Below, in pieces: positions 10,889-21,469 of a stretch of 64,000 bases of DNA; within the stretch, counting starts at the first letter, position 1, and every line of letters starts with the position of its first letter. The DNA is from Amphiduros pacificus. Taxonomy: Eukaryota; Annelida; Polychaeta; Phyllodocida; Hesionidae. A program made the position numbers and the translations under genes. Below the pieces are notes generated by a model. The model saw only the letters and a list, made by a program, of their open reading frames with translations, searched no databases and was not told the origin of the DNA. The DNA is taken from NCBI GenBank assembly GCA_949316495.1, contig OX439012.1, forward strand, positions 4,309,059-4,373,058, given 5' to 3'.

Positions 10889-11815
10889 CTGGTAAAACGA
10901 TCCGATAGGTGATATTGATAGAATTATCCTGGTAAAACGATCTGATAGGTGATATTGATAGAATTATCCTGGTAAAACGATCTGATAGGTGATATTGATA
11001 GAATTATCCTGGTAAAACGATCTGATAGGTGATATTGATAGAATTATCCTGGTAAAACGATCTGATCGGTGATATTGATAAAATTATCCTGGTAAAACGA
11101 TCTGATCGGTGATATTGATAAAATTATCCTGGTAAAACGATCTGATCGGTGATATTGATAAAATTATCCCGGTAAAATGATATGATGGGTGAAATTGATA
11201 TGTGATATTAATGGGGTAATTCAGGTAAAATTGTCTGATAGGTGATATTGATAAGGTAATCAAATGATGATAGGTGATATTTTTTGGATGTTGATAGAGT
11301 AATAATGGTAAAACGATGTGATAGGTGATATTGATATGTGATGTTGATAGTTATTCTGGTAAAATTTCCTGATCAATGATATTGATGGAGTAATGCTTGT
11401 AAAATGATATAATAAATGATATTGATAGAGTTAGTCTGGTAAGAGTTTCTATTAGGTGATATTATTGATATGTGATATGGATTGGGTAATCCTGGAAAAG
11501 GTGTGATGGAGTAATCCTGGTAAAATGAACTGATAGGTGATATTGATAGAGTAATCCCACTCAAATGATGATCAATAATATTGATATGGATATTAATAAA
11601 GCAATCCTTGTAAAATGACGTTAGGGGTGATATTGATATATGATTCAAGTAAATTTTCTGATCAATGATATTGATGGAGTAATCCTCTTAAAATAATCTG
11701 ATATGTGATAGTGATGGAGTAATCCTAGTTAAATGATCTGATATGTGATATTGATAGAGTTTTCCTGGTAAAATTGTGTAATATGTGATATTGATAGTTA
11801 TCCTGGTAAAATGAT
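10889..11815. repeat. Minisatellite, 40-bp unit
   Basis: The unit GGTAAAACGATCTGATAGGT plus GATATTGATAGAATTATCCT repeats about eight times almost perfectly over 10889-11180, including a sub-block where TAGGT becomes TCGGT and AGAATT becomes AAAATT. It then continues in degenerate form with indels to about 11815. The clean left end and ragged right end suggest recent amplification on one side. Confidence 0.95.
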
Positions 11816-11829
11816 CTGACAAAACATCT

Positions 11830-13180
11830 GCCAAATAAGAAAGCAATGTATATAAATTCCCTAAAGGTTACTCAACAGGCCTCTCTTAAGCTTGAAGCGC
11901 ATTACTTGAGATCTGCTGAACCCTAACGATTTTCATTCAATAAACATCTGATAAGCATATTGATTGTATCTAACTTTGTGGAAATAATCCACAGATATTG
12001 GACATTTATTTCATGACAATAGAAGGTAATTGATTCAGTGATGAATTTATAATCAGCATGGCATGAAATGAAAGCGTACAGGAATAAAAGCCTACAATCT
12101 TTATATGCTTTCCCTTGTGAAGCAAATGAATAAGCAATGATGTTAGGCTGGTAAATATCTAAAGCTTGTCTCCCTCAAATAGAATTGAATGGCCTTTTGG
12201 ATGACTTACATGAATCAATATGTGAAATCAGCCATACGTCACAAATATATGACAATTTCAATTATGATTATGGAAAGTGATTTTTTTGGTTTCGTTTTGT
12301 TGAAGGAATTGATTTTTGCTTTCATGAGTACATTTAAACAATATAAAATAATCAACAAATTACCATTTTTAGATACATTTGTCAGCAAACAAAGGCATTT
12401 CTTAGCAATTGATTGTAGACTTTACTTAATAGCATATAACAAAATGACAACATATTATTGGCACGTTCTCAAAAACAGTCTTTTATAATGAAATATAGCA
12501 ATCCATAAATAAGGAAATACATTACGGAATATTTGCAAACTTGTTAACCCTTTAAATCAATTGATCTAAAAAATATCAATTGATCATAAATTATTTGTAT
12601 CATAATAGAATCAAATCCTGAATGATTTTTAATTTTACTTTAAATTTAGGTAACATAACATGAAAAAACTTTAAAATAATACAAGCAGAAAATCAACATT
12701 TCAACATAAAACATTACTAGTAACAGAAAAGGGTAAATAAAGAAAAACTCTCCAGAAGAAAGGCACTTATATAGTTTGCTGTATATAGTTTAAAACTTAC
12801 ATGAAATCAGATTTGAGTGTTTTGTCCTAACATAATATTAATGTCTATGCCCAAAACCCAAAAGTTAATATCCATCATATTATCTGAACATAAATCTCTG
12901 TAACCTTTCAAAAGTGTCTTGCTAAAATTTAAATCATCCCTCGAACACCTTGTCAACAAACTTTGATTTCCTGACCAGTGACCTTGTGAAATCACCTGCT
13001 TTGTTAAGGTTTGGTAACAACTGGAGCACATTCAGTTTGGGAAGCTGGGGTGATTCGGCTTATAGGTTGATAAGTGTTTGCCACTGGTGAATGAGTAACA
13101 CCTGTACAGCTCATCAATGCGGTCACGTGAGTACAAGCATGGGACTACGCACATAGGCAAAAGAGAATAATCCTGATAGG
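11830..13180. other. A+T-rich non-coding sequence
   Basis: Nothing supportable was found on either strand. Short open frames here show no domain and no convincing splice context. Confidence 0.4.
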
Positions 13181-13192
13181 TGTATTTTGGTT

Positions 13193-13505
13193 TTGTTTGT
13201 TTGTTTGTTTGTTTGGGGTTTTACATCACTTTCAACATTATTTCAGTCATTTCGTGATGAGACCTACTTGTAGCAGATATAGTGCTGCCTCACTGAATTG
13301 TCATAGCGCAGGTCCTTGACATGACAACCCACACAGTCACAGATTTACAAGGACAACGGGTTAACCCTTTAGGCATGGGCCTCAGCTCATATGGGAAATT
13401 GTGTCATGAATTCAATCCCGTCGAACCCACAACCTTTGAGTCACCACAGAGGAACTGGTGCTAATAAGCTGCCGCTCTAACCAACTGCGCCACGGCCCGT
13501 GGCCT
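13193..13505 (-). mobile_element. tRNA-derived SINE with 12-bp target duplication
   Basis: Full-length reverse-strand member of the family at 3808-4131. The tail is (GTTT)n followed by GGGGTTTTACATCAC, and the tRNA head ends in GCGCCACGGCCC. TGTATTTTGGTT occurs at 13181-13192 and again at 13506-13517, giving the target duplication. It has fewer differences from the 3.8-kb copy than the 8.1-kb copy has. Confidence 0.93.
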
Positions 13506-13899
13506 TGTATTTTGGTTGACTTCAGAGAGCTTAAATATATAACAGTATCATGATCGCAAATCATTCACACATACCCTATTTTTTTGTAAAACTGCATGTG
13601 ACCTCTGTGATTTCTTAAAAGCTTTAGGTTGCTGAGAGAAGCTAATGGCCCCAGATATGTTCTAGAAGACATCTATTGCAACATCTCGATTGTTATGAAA
13701 TGGAGTCCTTGTTTGTGGCATGACATATCTCTATCCACTATCATACATCCTTTTCGTTCCTATTTCACTTTGATGTGGCTAGTTTTTTTAAAAACAATAA
13801 CTATCATTTCTTGGTGTACACATATATCAGAAAATCGGGTTATGCTTAAATGTTTATGAGGTGATAGCCTTTAGAAAATATAGTTCTGTGTAGTATCTT

Positions 13900-14215
13900 G
13901 ATATGACATCACACAGTTTCGGGGCATGATATGACATCACGCAGTATTGAGGCATGATATGGCATCACACAGTGTTGGGGCATAATATGACATCACACAG
14001 TATTGAGGCATGATATGGCATCACAGTATAGGAGGATGATATGACATCACGCAGTATCAAGGCATAATATGGCATCACACAGTATCGGAGCATGATATGA
14101 CATCTCGGAGTATCGAGGCATGATATGACATCACACAGTACCAGAGTATGATATGACATTTCTTATTCCATATTACACAGTATCGGGGCGTGATATGACA
14201 TCACTCATTATCGGG
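13900..14215. repeat. Minisatellite, about 28-31-bp unit
   Basis: About ten units of the form GACATCACACAGTATCGGGG followed by CATGATAT. Unit length varies by a few bases. Several units carry TGACATCA, close to a CRE/AP-1 half-site, which may be chance. It has no coding content. Confidence 0.9.
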
Positions 14216-14639
14216 ACACAAAGCAGCAAATGTTATCGCCCTTGTTTAAAACGAGGTAATAATGAATTTCAAAAAAACAGATTTTGGGTAAGCAACAAAG
14301 GTATGTTATAATTTGTGTTATTTCCTCTAATAAAAAAAAAATCTCACATCAAGTATATTGCATATGTGTGGTTGGTGAATACATCAGTTTTCTTGGATAG
14401 TTGACAAAAAAAATCTATTCAGTTAATCTATTATAGAATAAGGAATAAACATTATTACCGCACAGGTCAATGAATATTTGACAGAAAAAACATTAGATAT
14501 GCATCAAGAAGAAAATCATTCAAAAGATATAATATGAATCTATGAAAACATCAGTAAAACATTAAATATGCAAAGATAAAAGGATTTTTGAAATACATTA
14601 AGTTGGGTCAATACATCGCTACAACAAATGTTTATATTC

Positions 14640-15050
14640 CCAACTGTTCTCTTCCATGTTCCATACGGCTGGCCAAATGTTCTCTTCCTTGTTCCATATT
14701 GCTGGCCCACTGTTCTCTTCCTTGTACCATATAGCTGGCCCATTGTTCTCATCCTTTTCCATAATGCTGGCCAATTGTTCTCATCCTTGTTCCATACTGC
14801 TGGCCCACTGTTCTCTTCCTTTTTCCATATTCCATATTCTATATTGCTGGCCCACTGTTCTCTTCCTTGTTCCATATTGCTGGCTCACTGTTCTCTTCCT
14901 TGTTTGTTCCATATTGCCAGCCCATTGCTCTCATCCTTGTTCCATATTGCCGGCCCATTGTTCTCTTCCTTTTTCCATATTCTATATTGCTGGCCCACTA
15001 TTCTCTTCCTTGTTCCATATTGCTGGCCCACTGTTCTTTGCCTTGTTCCA
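14640..15050. repeat. Minisatellite, 33-bp unit (left part)
   Basis: The unit CCATATTGCTGGCCCACTGT plus TCTCTTCCTTGTT repeats about 11 times, some units with small insertions. The array is interrupted by the LINE at 15057-19684 and resumes at 19691. Its open frames are repeat artefacts. Confidence 0.93.
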
Positions 15051-15122
15051 TATAGCCAAATCAGCTGATTGACAAACTGTTCACTACATCTATATCTTGT
15101 AACTTTCTCACCTGTTGTCAAT

Positions 15123-15809
15123 ATGCCACCAAAGGAAAAACCTACCCCTGACTTTGAGGTCTATGTGAGGGATTCCCTAAAGACTATTATGGGCAAGTTA
15201 ACAAAGATGACTGAATCACAGGAAAAGATGGAAAAAAGGCTTGAGAGTATAGAGAAGTGGCAAAAACAGACTGATAAGGCAATAGGGGAAATGAAGCAAA
15301 AAGCTGAAGAAATAGAAAGTGTCAAAAAAGATACAAAGGCAGCCAGGAAACAGGTAACAGAAATGGATAGAAAATTAGATAAAGTAATGCAAACACAATC
15401 AGAATGTACACAAATGATAGAGAAACAGGAGGAAGAACAAAACAGACTTGAAAGACATGGAAGAGATTGGAATGTGCGTGTTATGGGGTTGCCTGAAGAG
15501 GAAGAGGAAAATTGTATAGAAAAAGTGGAGGATATTTTGTCTAATAAGTTTGATTTGTCAACTGATGGAAACAGAATAGAGAATGCACACAGAGATGGAA
15601 GGAAAATCTTAGGCAGGCCCAGACCAGTCATAGCAAGATTCTATAGCCGTCCACAGAGGAATATGGTTCTGAGGCTGCAAAGGCAGAATCTGGCAGATGA
15701 GGATTACTTCATTACAGAGGATCTTACCTACAAAGACCGCCAAGAGAAAAAGAAGCTAAAACCTGTTATGGAGAGATTGTACAACCAAGGCAAAAAACCA
15801 CGGTTTTAA
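15123..15809 (+). CDS. LINE ORF1p, coiled coil + RRM + CTD
   Basis: Read from MPPKEKPTPDFEVYVRD; the upstream in-frame ATG at 15069 adds 18 residues outside the usual start. Residues about 15-120 are heptad-rich (SQEKMEKRLESIEKW, MDRKLDKVMQ), a coiled coil for trimer formation. RHGRDWNVRVMGLPEEEEEN begins the RRM-like fold, and RPRPVIARFYSRPQRNMVL plus FITEDLTYKDRQEKKKL is the C-terminal RNA-binding domain. This is an RNA chaperone that coats the element's own transcript. The frame stops in GGTTTTAAAAATGG. One base later the other frame continues KNGKLFVNGKPYDPG to about 15918, the normal end of this domain, so one extra T has probably cut about 35 residues. Confidence 0.88.
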   Translation: MPPKEKPTPDFEVYVRDSLKTIMGKLTKMTESQEKMEKRLESIEKWQKQTDKAIGEMKQKAEEIESVKKDTKAARKQVTEMDRKLDKVMQTQSECTQMIEKQEEEQNRLERHGRDWNVRVMGLPEEEEENCIEKVEDILSNKFDLSTDGNRIENAHRDGRKILGRPRPVIARFYSRPQRNMVLRLQRQNLADEDYFITEDLTYKDRQEKKKLKPVMERLYNQGKKPRF

Positions 15810-16027
15810 AAATGGAAAATTATTTGTAAATGGAAAACCATATGATCCAGGTGAAGAATATACAGCCATAGAAACACTAGCAGCAGCAGCAGAGGTGAGG
15901 AGGCGGAGCCAAAGATAAGGTGCTCATGCTGCAGGTGCAATCCCTAGTGATAGTGAATCTGAAACAGAGGACTAGGATAAGTCCCAGCCTGTCAGTAGTA
16001 CAGTAACAGTTTCCACATGGAATGTGA

Positions 16028-19000
16028 ATGGATGGACAGTTAAAAATCAACGAATTAGATCTGAAATTACAGTCATTAGATCATGATATCATATGTATAA
16101 ATGAAACTTTTCTACGTAAAAAGGATAAGTTAACCCTTGATGGATATGAATGGCATGGTCAAAATAGGGAGTTATTACATAGACGTGCTGTGCGTGGCTC
16201 CGGAGGTGTGGGTTGTTTCATTAAAAGTTCATTACTACAGGAATATTCCTTGCACATTCTAGATGACACTTATGAAGGTATATTTATCGTTCAACTGAAT
16301 CACAAGATATCTCATTATAGGATATGTATCTATGTTGTTTACCTACCACCAGAACATTCACCGAGAGGCAGAGACTCAAATACTTTCATGGAGCAGCTGA
16401 TGAGCAGAGTATATATGTATAGTTATCATGATCTCAGCATTATGTTAGGGGACTTGAATGCCAGAACTGGAAACAAAAGTGACCACATATCAGCAGTGGA
16501 TGAAATTAACACACGGATAACAATAGACACAGAGCAAAATAAGCATGGTGAGGCCTTGATTGATTTTTGCAAAGACAGTAAGTTTGCAATAGCAAATGGT
16601 AGGATTACCCCAGAGCTAGACAACTACACATTCATTTCAACACGTGGGAAATCAGTAGTGGATTATGTGCTGATGCCACAGGAGTATATAAGCAATTTTA
16701 TAGAATGTAAAGTGTCTCCAGTATCACAGTTGGTGAATGAATTCCAGTTAACACCACCAGAGGCAAAGACAGAGGGATGCTTGCCAGATCACTCTGTGGT
16801 TAGTGTCAAAGTTAAAGTAAAAGCAGAAGTTAATACTACTACCCAGGAGACACATAAAAGTGACAATAATTCTACCAGATACTCCTTCAGGAATATACCA
16901 GGGGATTTTATGAGTGATGGACACATACTCAAAGAAATCCAAGAGGCTATAGATCGTATTGAGAATACAGACAAGAATCAGAAAGATATTGATGATACAT
17001 ATGACAAACTGTGTGATGCATATTATAAAGAAATGGATGAAAAGCTAGAAAAGAAATCCAGGAAACCTATGATACAAGCAAAGTATAAAGTCAGGAGACC
17101 TAAGCCATGGTGGTGTAAGGAGCTGGATGAACTATGGAGAAAAGTGTGTGACGATGAAAAGAGATACCTTGACTATAGAAGAGACAGAGCAGGCAAATAC
17201 AGGCATAGACAGAATTACAAAGACAGTCAAAATGAATTTGATAAGACATACAGAAGAATTAAAAGGAAATTTAAAAGGAATGAAGCAGCACAGCTGAAAG
17301 CTTTTAATACTAGTGACCCTCGCAAATTTTGGGATGCAATGAAAAATATTGGTCTAAAGGTTCAAAAAGAGACAATTCCAGATGAAGTCATATTAGGAGA
17401 TGGAACAGTTAGTAGTGACCCAGTAATTGTGATGGAAGAGTGGAAGATGGCCTTTCAGAGCTTATTCCAATACCAGAATGTGATGGATGTATCAGAATTT
17501 GATGATGAACTTTATGAGGTGATTAAACAAAAGAAATTTGAAATGGAAAATGGATATAAGCAGTCACCAAATAGCTACAGGTATGATCTATTAGGAGATA
17601 TTATAAATGATCCTATCAGAAAAGAAGAAGTGGAATTACTTGTGAAAAGAGCAAAAGCAGGGAAAGCAGCAGGAATAGACAAGCTGCCAAATGAGGTCTT
17701 TAAGGATATCCAATCAATAGAAATTTTAACAAGACTGTTTAATCTATGTTATACAAGTGGGCTTACACCAACACTGTGGAATAAAGCATTGATAAAGCCA
17801 ATTCCTAAAAGTGCAAGCAATGATAGGAGAAATCCTAGACTCTACAGAGGAATAAGCCTGATTTCATGTATTGGAAAGTTATACAGTGGAGTGATAAACC
17901 AGAGACTAGTTCAGTTTATGGAGATGAATGGCTTGCCAGTAGATGAGCAAAATGGATTCCGGGAATCTCGCTCATGCACAGACCATATATATGGCTTAAC
18001 AAGCATAATTAGAAACAGAAAATCTCAGGGACTGCCAACATTTACCTGCTTCATTGACATGGCAAAAGCCTTCGACTCGGTGGACAGGACTTGCCTTCCG
18101 TACAAAATGCAGTACCATGGGATAAAAGGACATTTATATAATGCAGTGAAAGCAATGTATGCTAGGCCAAAATGTGCAGTGATTGTGAATGATAAACAGA
18201 CAGAATGGTTTGTAAGTGAACTTAGAGTAAAACAAGGAGACCCTCTTTCACCAACCTTATTCAATCTTTACATGAATGATCTGGCAGTAGAACTCAAGGA
18301 TTTAAACTTAGGAGTAGAATTTGGACAGGACATTGTGAGCATTCTTTTATATGCAGATGATATGGTATTAGTAGCAGAAAATGAAATTGCACTACAAGCT
18401 ATGATGGATAAATGTGCAGAATGGTGTATGCAGTGGCGGTTATGTGTGAATATTGGAAAGACTAAAATAGTACACTTTAGAAGAGCTTCAGTACAAAGAA
18501 CAGATTTTACATTCAAATGTTTAGACCAAGAAGTAGAGGTGGTAAAGGAATATAAATACCTTGGAATAGTGTTAAATGAATCACTTGATTTTACAGACAC
18601 ATCCAAAATCCTGGCTGACTCTGCTGGGAGAGCCTTTTCGTGCCTATATTCAAAGATGAAAACATTATCGGTGTATGATTATGAGATCTATACAAAAATG
18701 TTCAACACCTGCATCACACCAATCATGGACTACTCATCTGGTGTATGGGGGTTCAAGGATTATTCACACACAAATGCAATACAAAATCGAGTCATAAGGT
18801 GCTACCTTGGTCTTCACCGGTTTGCCCCCTCAGTGGCGGTGAATGGCGATATGGGCTGGATCCCAGCTGTGATCAGAAGAAAGGTAGAAATGGTGAGACT
18901 GTGGTGTAGATTTGTGAGGATGGATGACACCAGGTTAACCAAAAAGATATTCCTGCATGACTGGGAGCTTTGTAATAATGGAGTGAAAAACTGGTGTAAT

Positions 19001-19576
19001 GAAGTAAAAAGTGTTTTTGAGGAGACAGATCAAATGAGACTATTTCAGACAAAGACCAAGGAGTTTGGATTGGCCCATGTGCTTGCCACCACAAAGGAAA
19101 GATTAATGAATTGTTATAAACAGAAATGGAAAAGAGACCTGGATAGATTTCCAAAACTCAGGACATATAATTTATTTAAAGAGGAATATGAAGCAGAGCC
19201 TTATGTAAGGAAAATTATGTCAAAATCCCAAAGATCCTACCTAGCACAAATTTGTTGTGGAATACTACCCATAAGAATAGAAACCAGGCGCTACACCACG
19301 CCCAAAACTTTAGAACATGAACGAGTCTGCACAGTGTGTGACTCAGGAGACACAGAAAATGAATTTCATTTTGTGATGAGATGCAGTGCATATGATGTAA
19401 ATAGACAGAGGTTATTCCTATCAGCAGTTCATTATATTGATGGTTTCCATGATATGTCAGATGTGGACCAATTTATAATTTTGTTTAAACATGAAAAAAT
19501 GAGTAAAAATTGTGCCAAATTCATTCAGGAAGCATACAATTTAAGAACTGAGCTTTTGTTTCACAACAACACATGA
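16028..19576 (+). CDS. LINE ORF2p, endonuclease + reverse transcriptase
   Basis: 1,182 residues with no internal stop. Endonuclease at about 1-260: CINETFL, MLGDLNARTG and LPDHSVVSVKV. The first catalytic strand, STWNVNGW with its metal-binding Asn, lies just upstream in another frame (about 16010-16030), so a one-base change near 16030-16045 separates it. Reverse transcriptase at about 520-830: GISLISCIGKLYSGVINQRL, NGFRESRSCTDHI, TCFIDMAKAFDSVDR, VKQGDPLSPTLFNLYMNDL and the catalytic LLYADDMVL at about residue 774. A C-terminal zinc-binding motif at about 1100 reads CTVCDSG...HFVMRC. The protein nicks target DNA and copies the RNA onto it. Confidence 0.9.
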   Translation: MDGQLKINELDLKLQSLDHDIICINETFLRKKDKLTLDGYEWHGQNRELLHRRAVRGSGGVGCFIKSSLLQEYSLHILDDTYEGIFIVQLNHKISHYRICIYVVYLPPEHSPRGRDSNTFMEQLMSRVYMYSYHDLSIMLGDLNARTGNKSDHISAVDEINTRITIDTEQNKHGEALIDFCKDSKFAIANGRITPELDNYTFISTRGKSVVDYVLMPQEYISNFIECKVSPVSQLVNEFQLTPPEAKTEGCLPDHSVVSVKVKVKAEVNTTTQETHKSDNNSTRYSFRNIPGDFMSDGHILKEIQEAIDRIENTDKNQKDIDDTYDKLCDAYYKEMDEKLEKKSRKPMIQAKYKVRRPKPWWCKELDELWRKVCDDEKRYLDYRRDRAGKYRHRQNYKDSQNEFDKTYRRIKRKFKRNEAAQLKAFNTSDPRKFWDAMKNIGLKVQKETIPDEVILGDGTVSSDPVIVMEEWKMAFQSLFQYQNVMDVSEFDDELYEVIKQKKFEMENGYKQSPNSYRYDLLGDIINDPIRKEEVELLVKRAKAGKAAGIDKLPNEVFKDIQSIEILTRLFNLCYTSGLTPTLWNKALIKPIPKSASNDRRNPRLYRGISLISCIGKLYSGVINQRLVQFMEMNGLPVDEQNGFRESRSCTDHIYGLTSIIRNRKSQGLPTFTCFIDMAKAFDSVDRTCLPYKMQYHGIKGHLYNAVKAMYARPKCAVIVNDKQTEWFVSELRVKQGDPLSPTLFNLYMNDLAVELKDLNLGVEFGQDIVSILLYADDMVLVAENEIALQAMMDKCAEWCMQWRLCVNIGKTKIVHFRRASVQRTDFTFKCLDQEVEVVKEYKYLGIVLNESLDFTDTSKILADSAGRAFSCLYSKMKTLSVYDYEIYTKMFNTCITPIMDYSSGVWGFKDYSHTNAIQNRVIRCYLGLHRFAPSVAVNGDMGWIPAVIRRKVEMVRLWCRFVRMDDTRLTKKIFLHDWELCNNGVKNWCNEVKSVFEETDQMRLFQTKTKEFGLAHVLATTKERLMNCYKQKWKRDLDRFPKLRTYNLFKEEYEAEPYVRKIMSKSQRSYLAQICCGILPIRIETRRYTTPKTLEHERVCTVCDSGDTENEFHFVMRCSAYDVNRQRLFLSAVHYIDGFHDMSDVDQFIILFKHEKMSKNCAKFIQEAYNLRTELLFHNNT

Positions 19577-19690
19577 GACATTTTAGTTAAGCAATTAATA
19601 TTTATAAATGAGTGACATGTAAGCCTGATCAGGCTGGAGGTATTGTGTACCTATGTCAATAAAAATGTTTTGAATCTTGAAATCTATAGC

Positions 19691-19790
19691 TGGTCCACTG
19701 TTCTCTTGCTTGTTCCATATTGCTGGCCCACTGTTAACCTCCTTATTCCATATTGCTGGGCCACTGTCCTTTTCATTGTTCATATTTGTT
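19691..19790. repeat. Minisatellite, 33-bp unit (right part)
   Basis: Continuation of the array at 14640-15050 after the LINE, about three units (GGTCCACTGTTCTCTTGC, then CCATATTGCTGGCCCACTGT). It confirms that the LINE went into a pre-existing array. Confidence 0.9.
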
Positions 19791-19867
19791 AAAGGATCTG
19801 TGCGTTCCATTCTTTTCCATTCTTTTCACAATGTCCCCAATAGCTAACATCCTAGCTATGTAAGGTT

Positions 19868-20025
19868 TCAAATATCATATATATGCAGATGATACCCAGG
19901 TCCACAACCATGTTGACCACACTTCTGGTCAGCATGTAGACATTAGTAGACACAAACTAGAAAATATTGTCAGTCAGGTTAGAGCATTTTTAATCTCTAA
20001 TAAGATGAAAAGTAATGATGGAATG
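19868..20025 (+). mobile_element. L2/CR1 LINE reverse transcriptase scrap
   Basis: One plus-strand frame reads FKYHIYADDTQVHNHVDHTS, then DISRHKLENIVSQVRAFLIS and NKMKSNDG. This matches YHIYSDDTQIYIPVDHAS, DMSRHKLEECVREVRNFLIS and NKMKINDG of the LINE at 27.9-32 kb, and keeps the catalytic YADD. Only about 50 codons remain. It belongs to the same group of elements but sits on the opposite strand. Confidence 0.85.
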
Positions 20026-20570
20026 GTGGCTTAAAGTCACATTGACTGCTAAGGTTATTCTGGCAGGCACAGTTCTGGGCTACTTAAGGAGGCACGCGGG
20101 AAGGACAATTATTGTAATTTTAATAGAACCTTCATCCCACCCATCTGCTACTACAAATTCAGTTCAGGGCTTATGCCATGTGTTAGCTACTTATTATATC
20201 ATGTATAAGCACGTTTAATGTACTTCGGTAAGTTCCACTTGATCAAGATGTCATATCTCAAAGTTAAACCCAAATGAATGTAATGAGGTTATCAATGTCA
20301 ATGTCACGTTTGATGTTACCGAGTGTTGGTCGTTAGAGGTTAAGATACGGAAGGTAAGTCTGCTAGTTTGTAAGATGGTGCTTTAAGCAATAAAGCTTAT
20401 CTCCAAATATTAATGATATTCAGTTGTATGCGTTGTCTTTAAAATGGTTAATTTTGTTGCAACTGTTACATAGTGAGGGGAGCCTCACAAGATATGGGGA
20501 AATAACTCGCTGGCTAAGTGAGGTCTGGCCTAACACCTGACTGCCTAACAATATCTGTCCGTGTGAGATA
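20026..20570. other. Unassigned sequence
   Basis: No gene recognised. The stretch just before 20577 (CCTGACTGCCTAAC and nearby) is loosely like the sequence next to other LTR-like repeats in the window, but not enough to call. Confidence 0.3.
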
Positions 20571-21469
20571 AAAATAACTGCAGACACGGCATATACATCG
20601 TGCAACAGTCACCTTTATTCCACTTTATACATATTTGTGACAGTCAGTGTGGCATGGCATGAGTGAGATGCTGAGTGGGAGTCCTGGCCACAGATGTGGG
20701 TCTTCATGTGTGGGGTCCTGGCGAGCATACAGCAGGGAGTGGCAGGCCCATCCCTCCCCTGTGGGTGCGGGGATTAAAGAATAGCCCCACTGCCCCCCAG
20801 CATGTCGTAAAAGGCGACTAAAGGGGTCCCCATGTGGGCCTGGGGTTAGAATGGTCCTCTGATTTTTTTACTCCCTGGTTTTTTTGTCAGTTCGTAAAAG
20901 GCGAATGAAAAAAATAACCATGGCGCCTTGTTTGCCGTGAGGTGCGACCTGTAAGGGGAGGATATGGAGTTCTGCAGGTTGAGCACTGGACTGGTTTGGC
21001 AGTTATACTGGTCCAGATGCAACACATCTGTTTGAACCCAAATATTCACCCTAGACATGGAGGACTTTAGGGCCCGATATTGTCCAACCGGCTTGTGGAA
21101 TATAGCTCCACACATTTCTCCATATCTAAAGTTCAGGTATTATAAGGTTTAGGTTGTTTTATTTTAGATACATTATCAATGATAAATTCTACATGTTCTT
21201 AAGATAAAATGTATGGTATCATAAACAATTTTTTCAAAACAATTATTGGCATTGTCTACAAGTTTTAACATAACAGATATGTGGAGCTTGACTGCTCAAA
21301 CGGGTCAATCTGGGGTGCATTTTATGTATTCTGGAGTATATTGTCTAATGTAGCCGAGTTTTATAGGTGTGCTGAAGGCTCTGCCCCATATCTATAACTC
21401 CCTATTTTTTAAAATAGGAGTCAGAGTAAGGCTTAGGAACATGGACAATGAACAATAAACACAACACAT

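Larger units (their letters stand above)
15057..19684 (+). mobile_element. Near-intact L1/Tx1-like LINE
   Basis: A 4.63-kb element with a short 5' leader, ORF1 and a long ORF2. The 3' end (CAATAAAAATG...TTGAAATC) has no long poly(A). TATAGC flanks it at 15051-15056 and 19685-19690, a short target duplication inside a 33-bp minisatellite that continues on both sides. Only two frame changes were noticed, one near the end of ORF1 and one at the very start of the endonuclease domain, so the insertion is recent. Clade by motif: ORF1 with coiled coil, RRM and CTD plus an apurinic-type endonuclease and RT fits the L1 superfamily; the exact clade is not certain. Confidence 0.88.

Noticed and set aside
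10889-11815. CRISPR-like array
   Set aside because: Units are contiguous without variable spacers, and the DNA is animal; it is a minisatellite.
14628-15068. Long plus-strand open frames rich in Pro, Leu and Ser
   Set aside because: They are translations of the 33-bp minisatellite.
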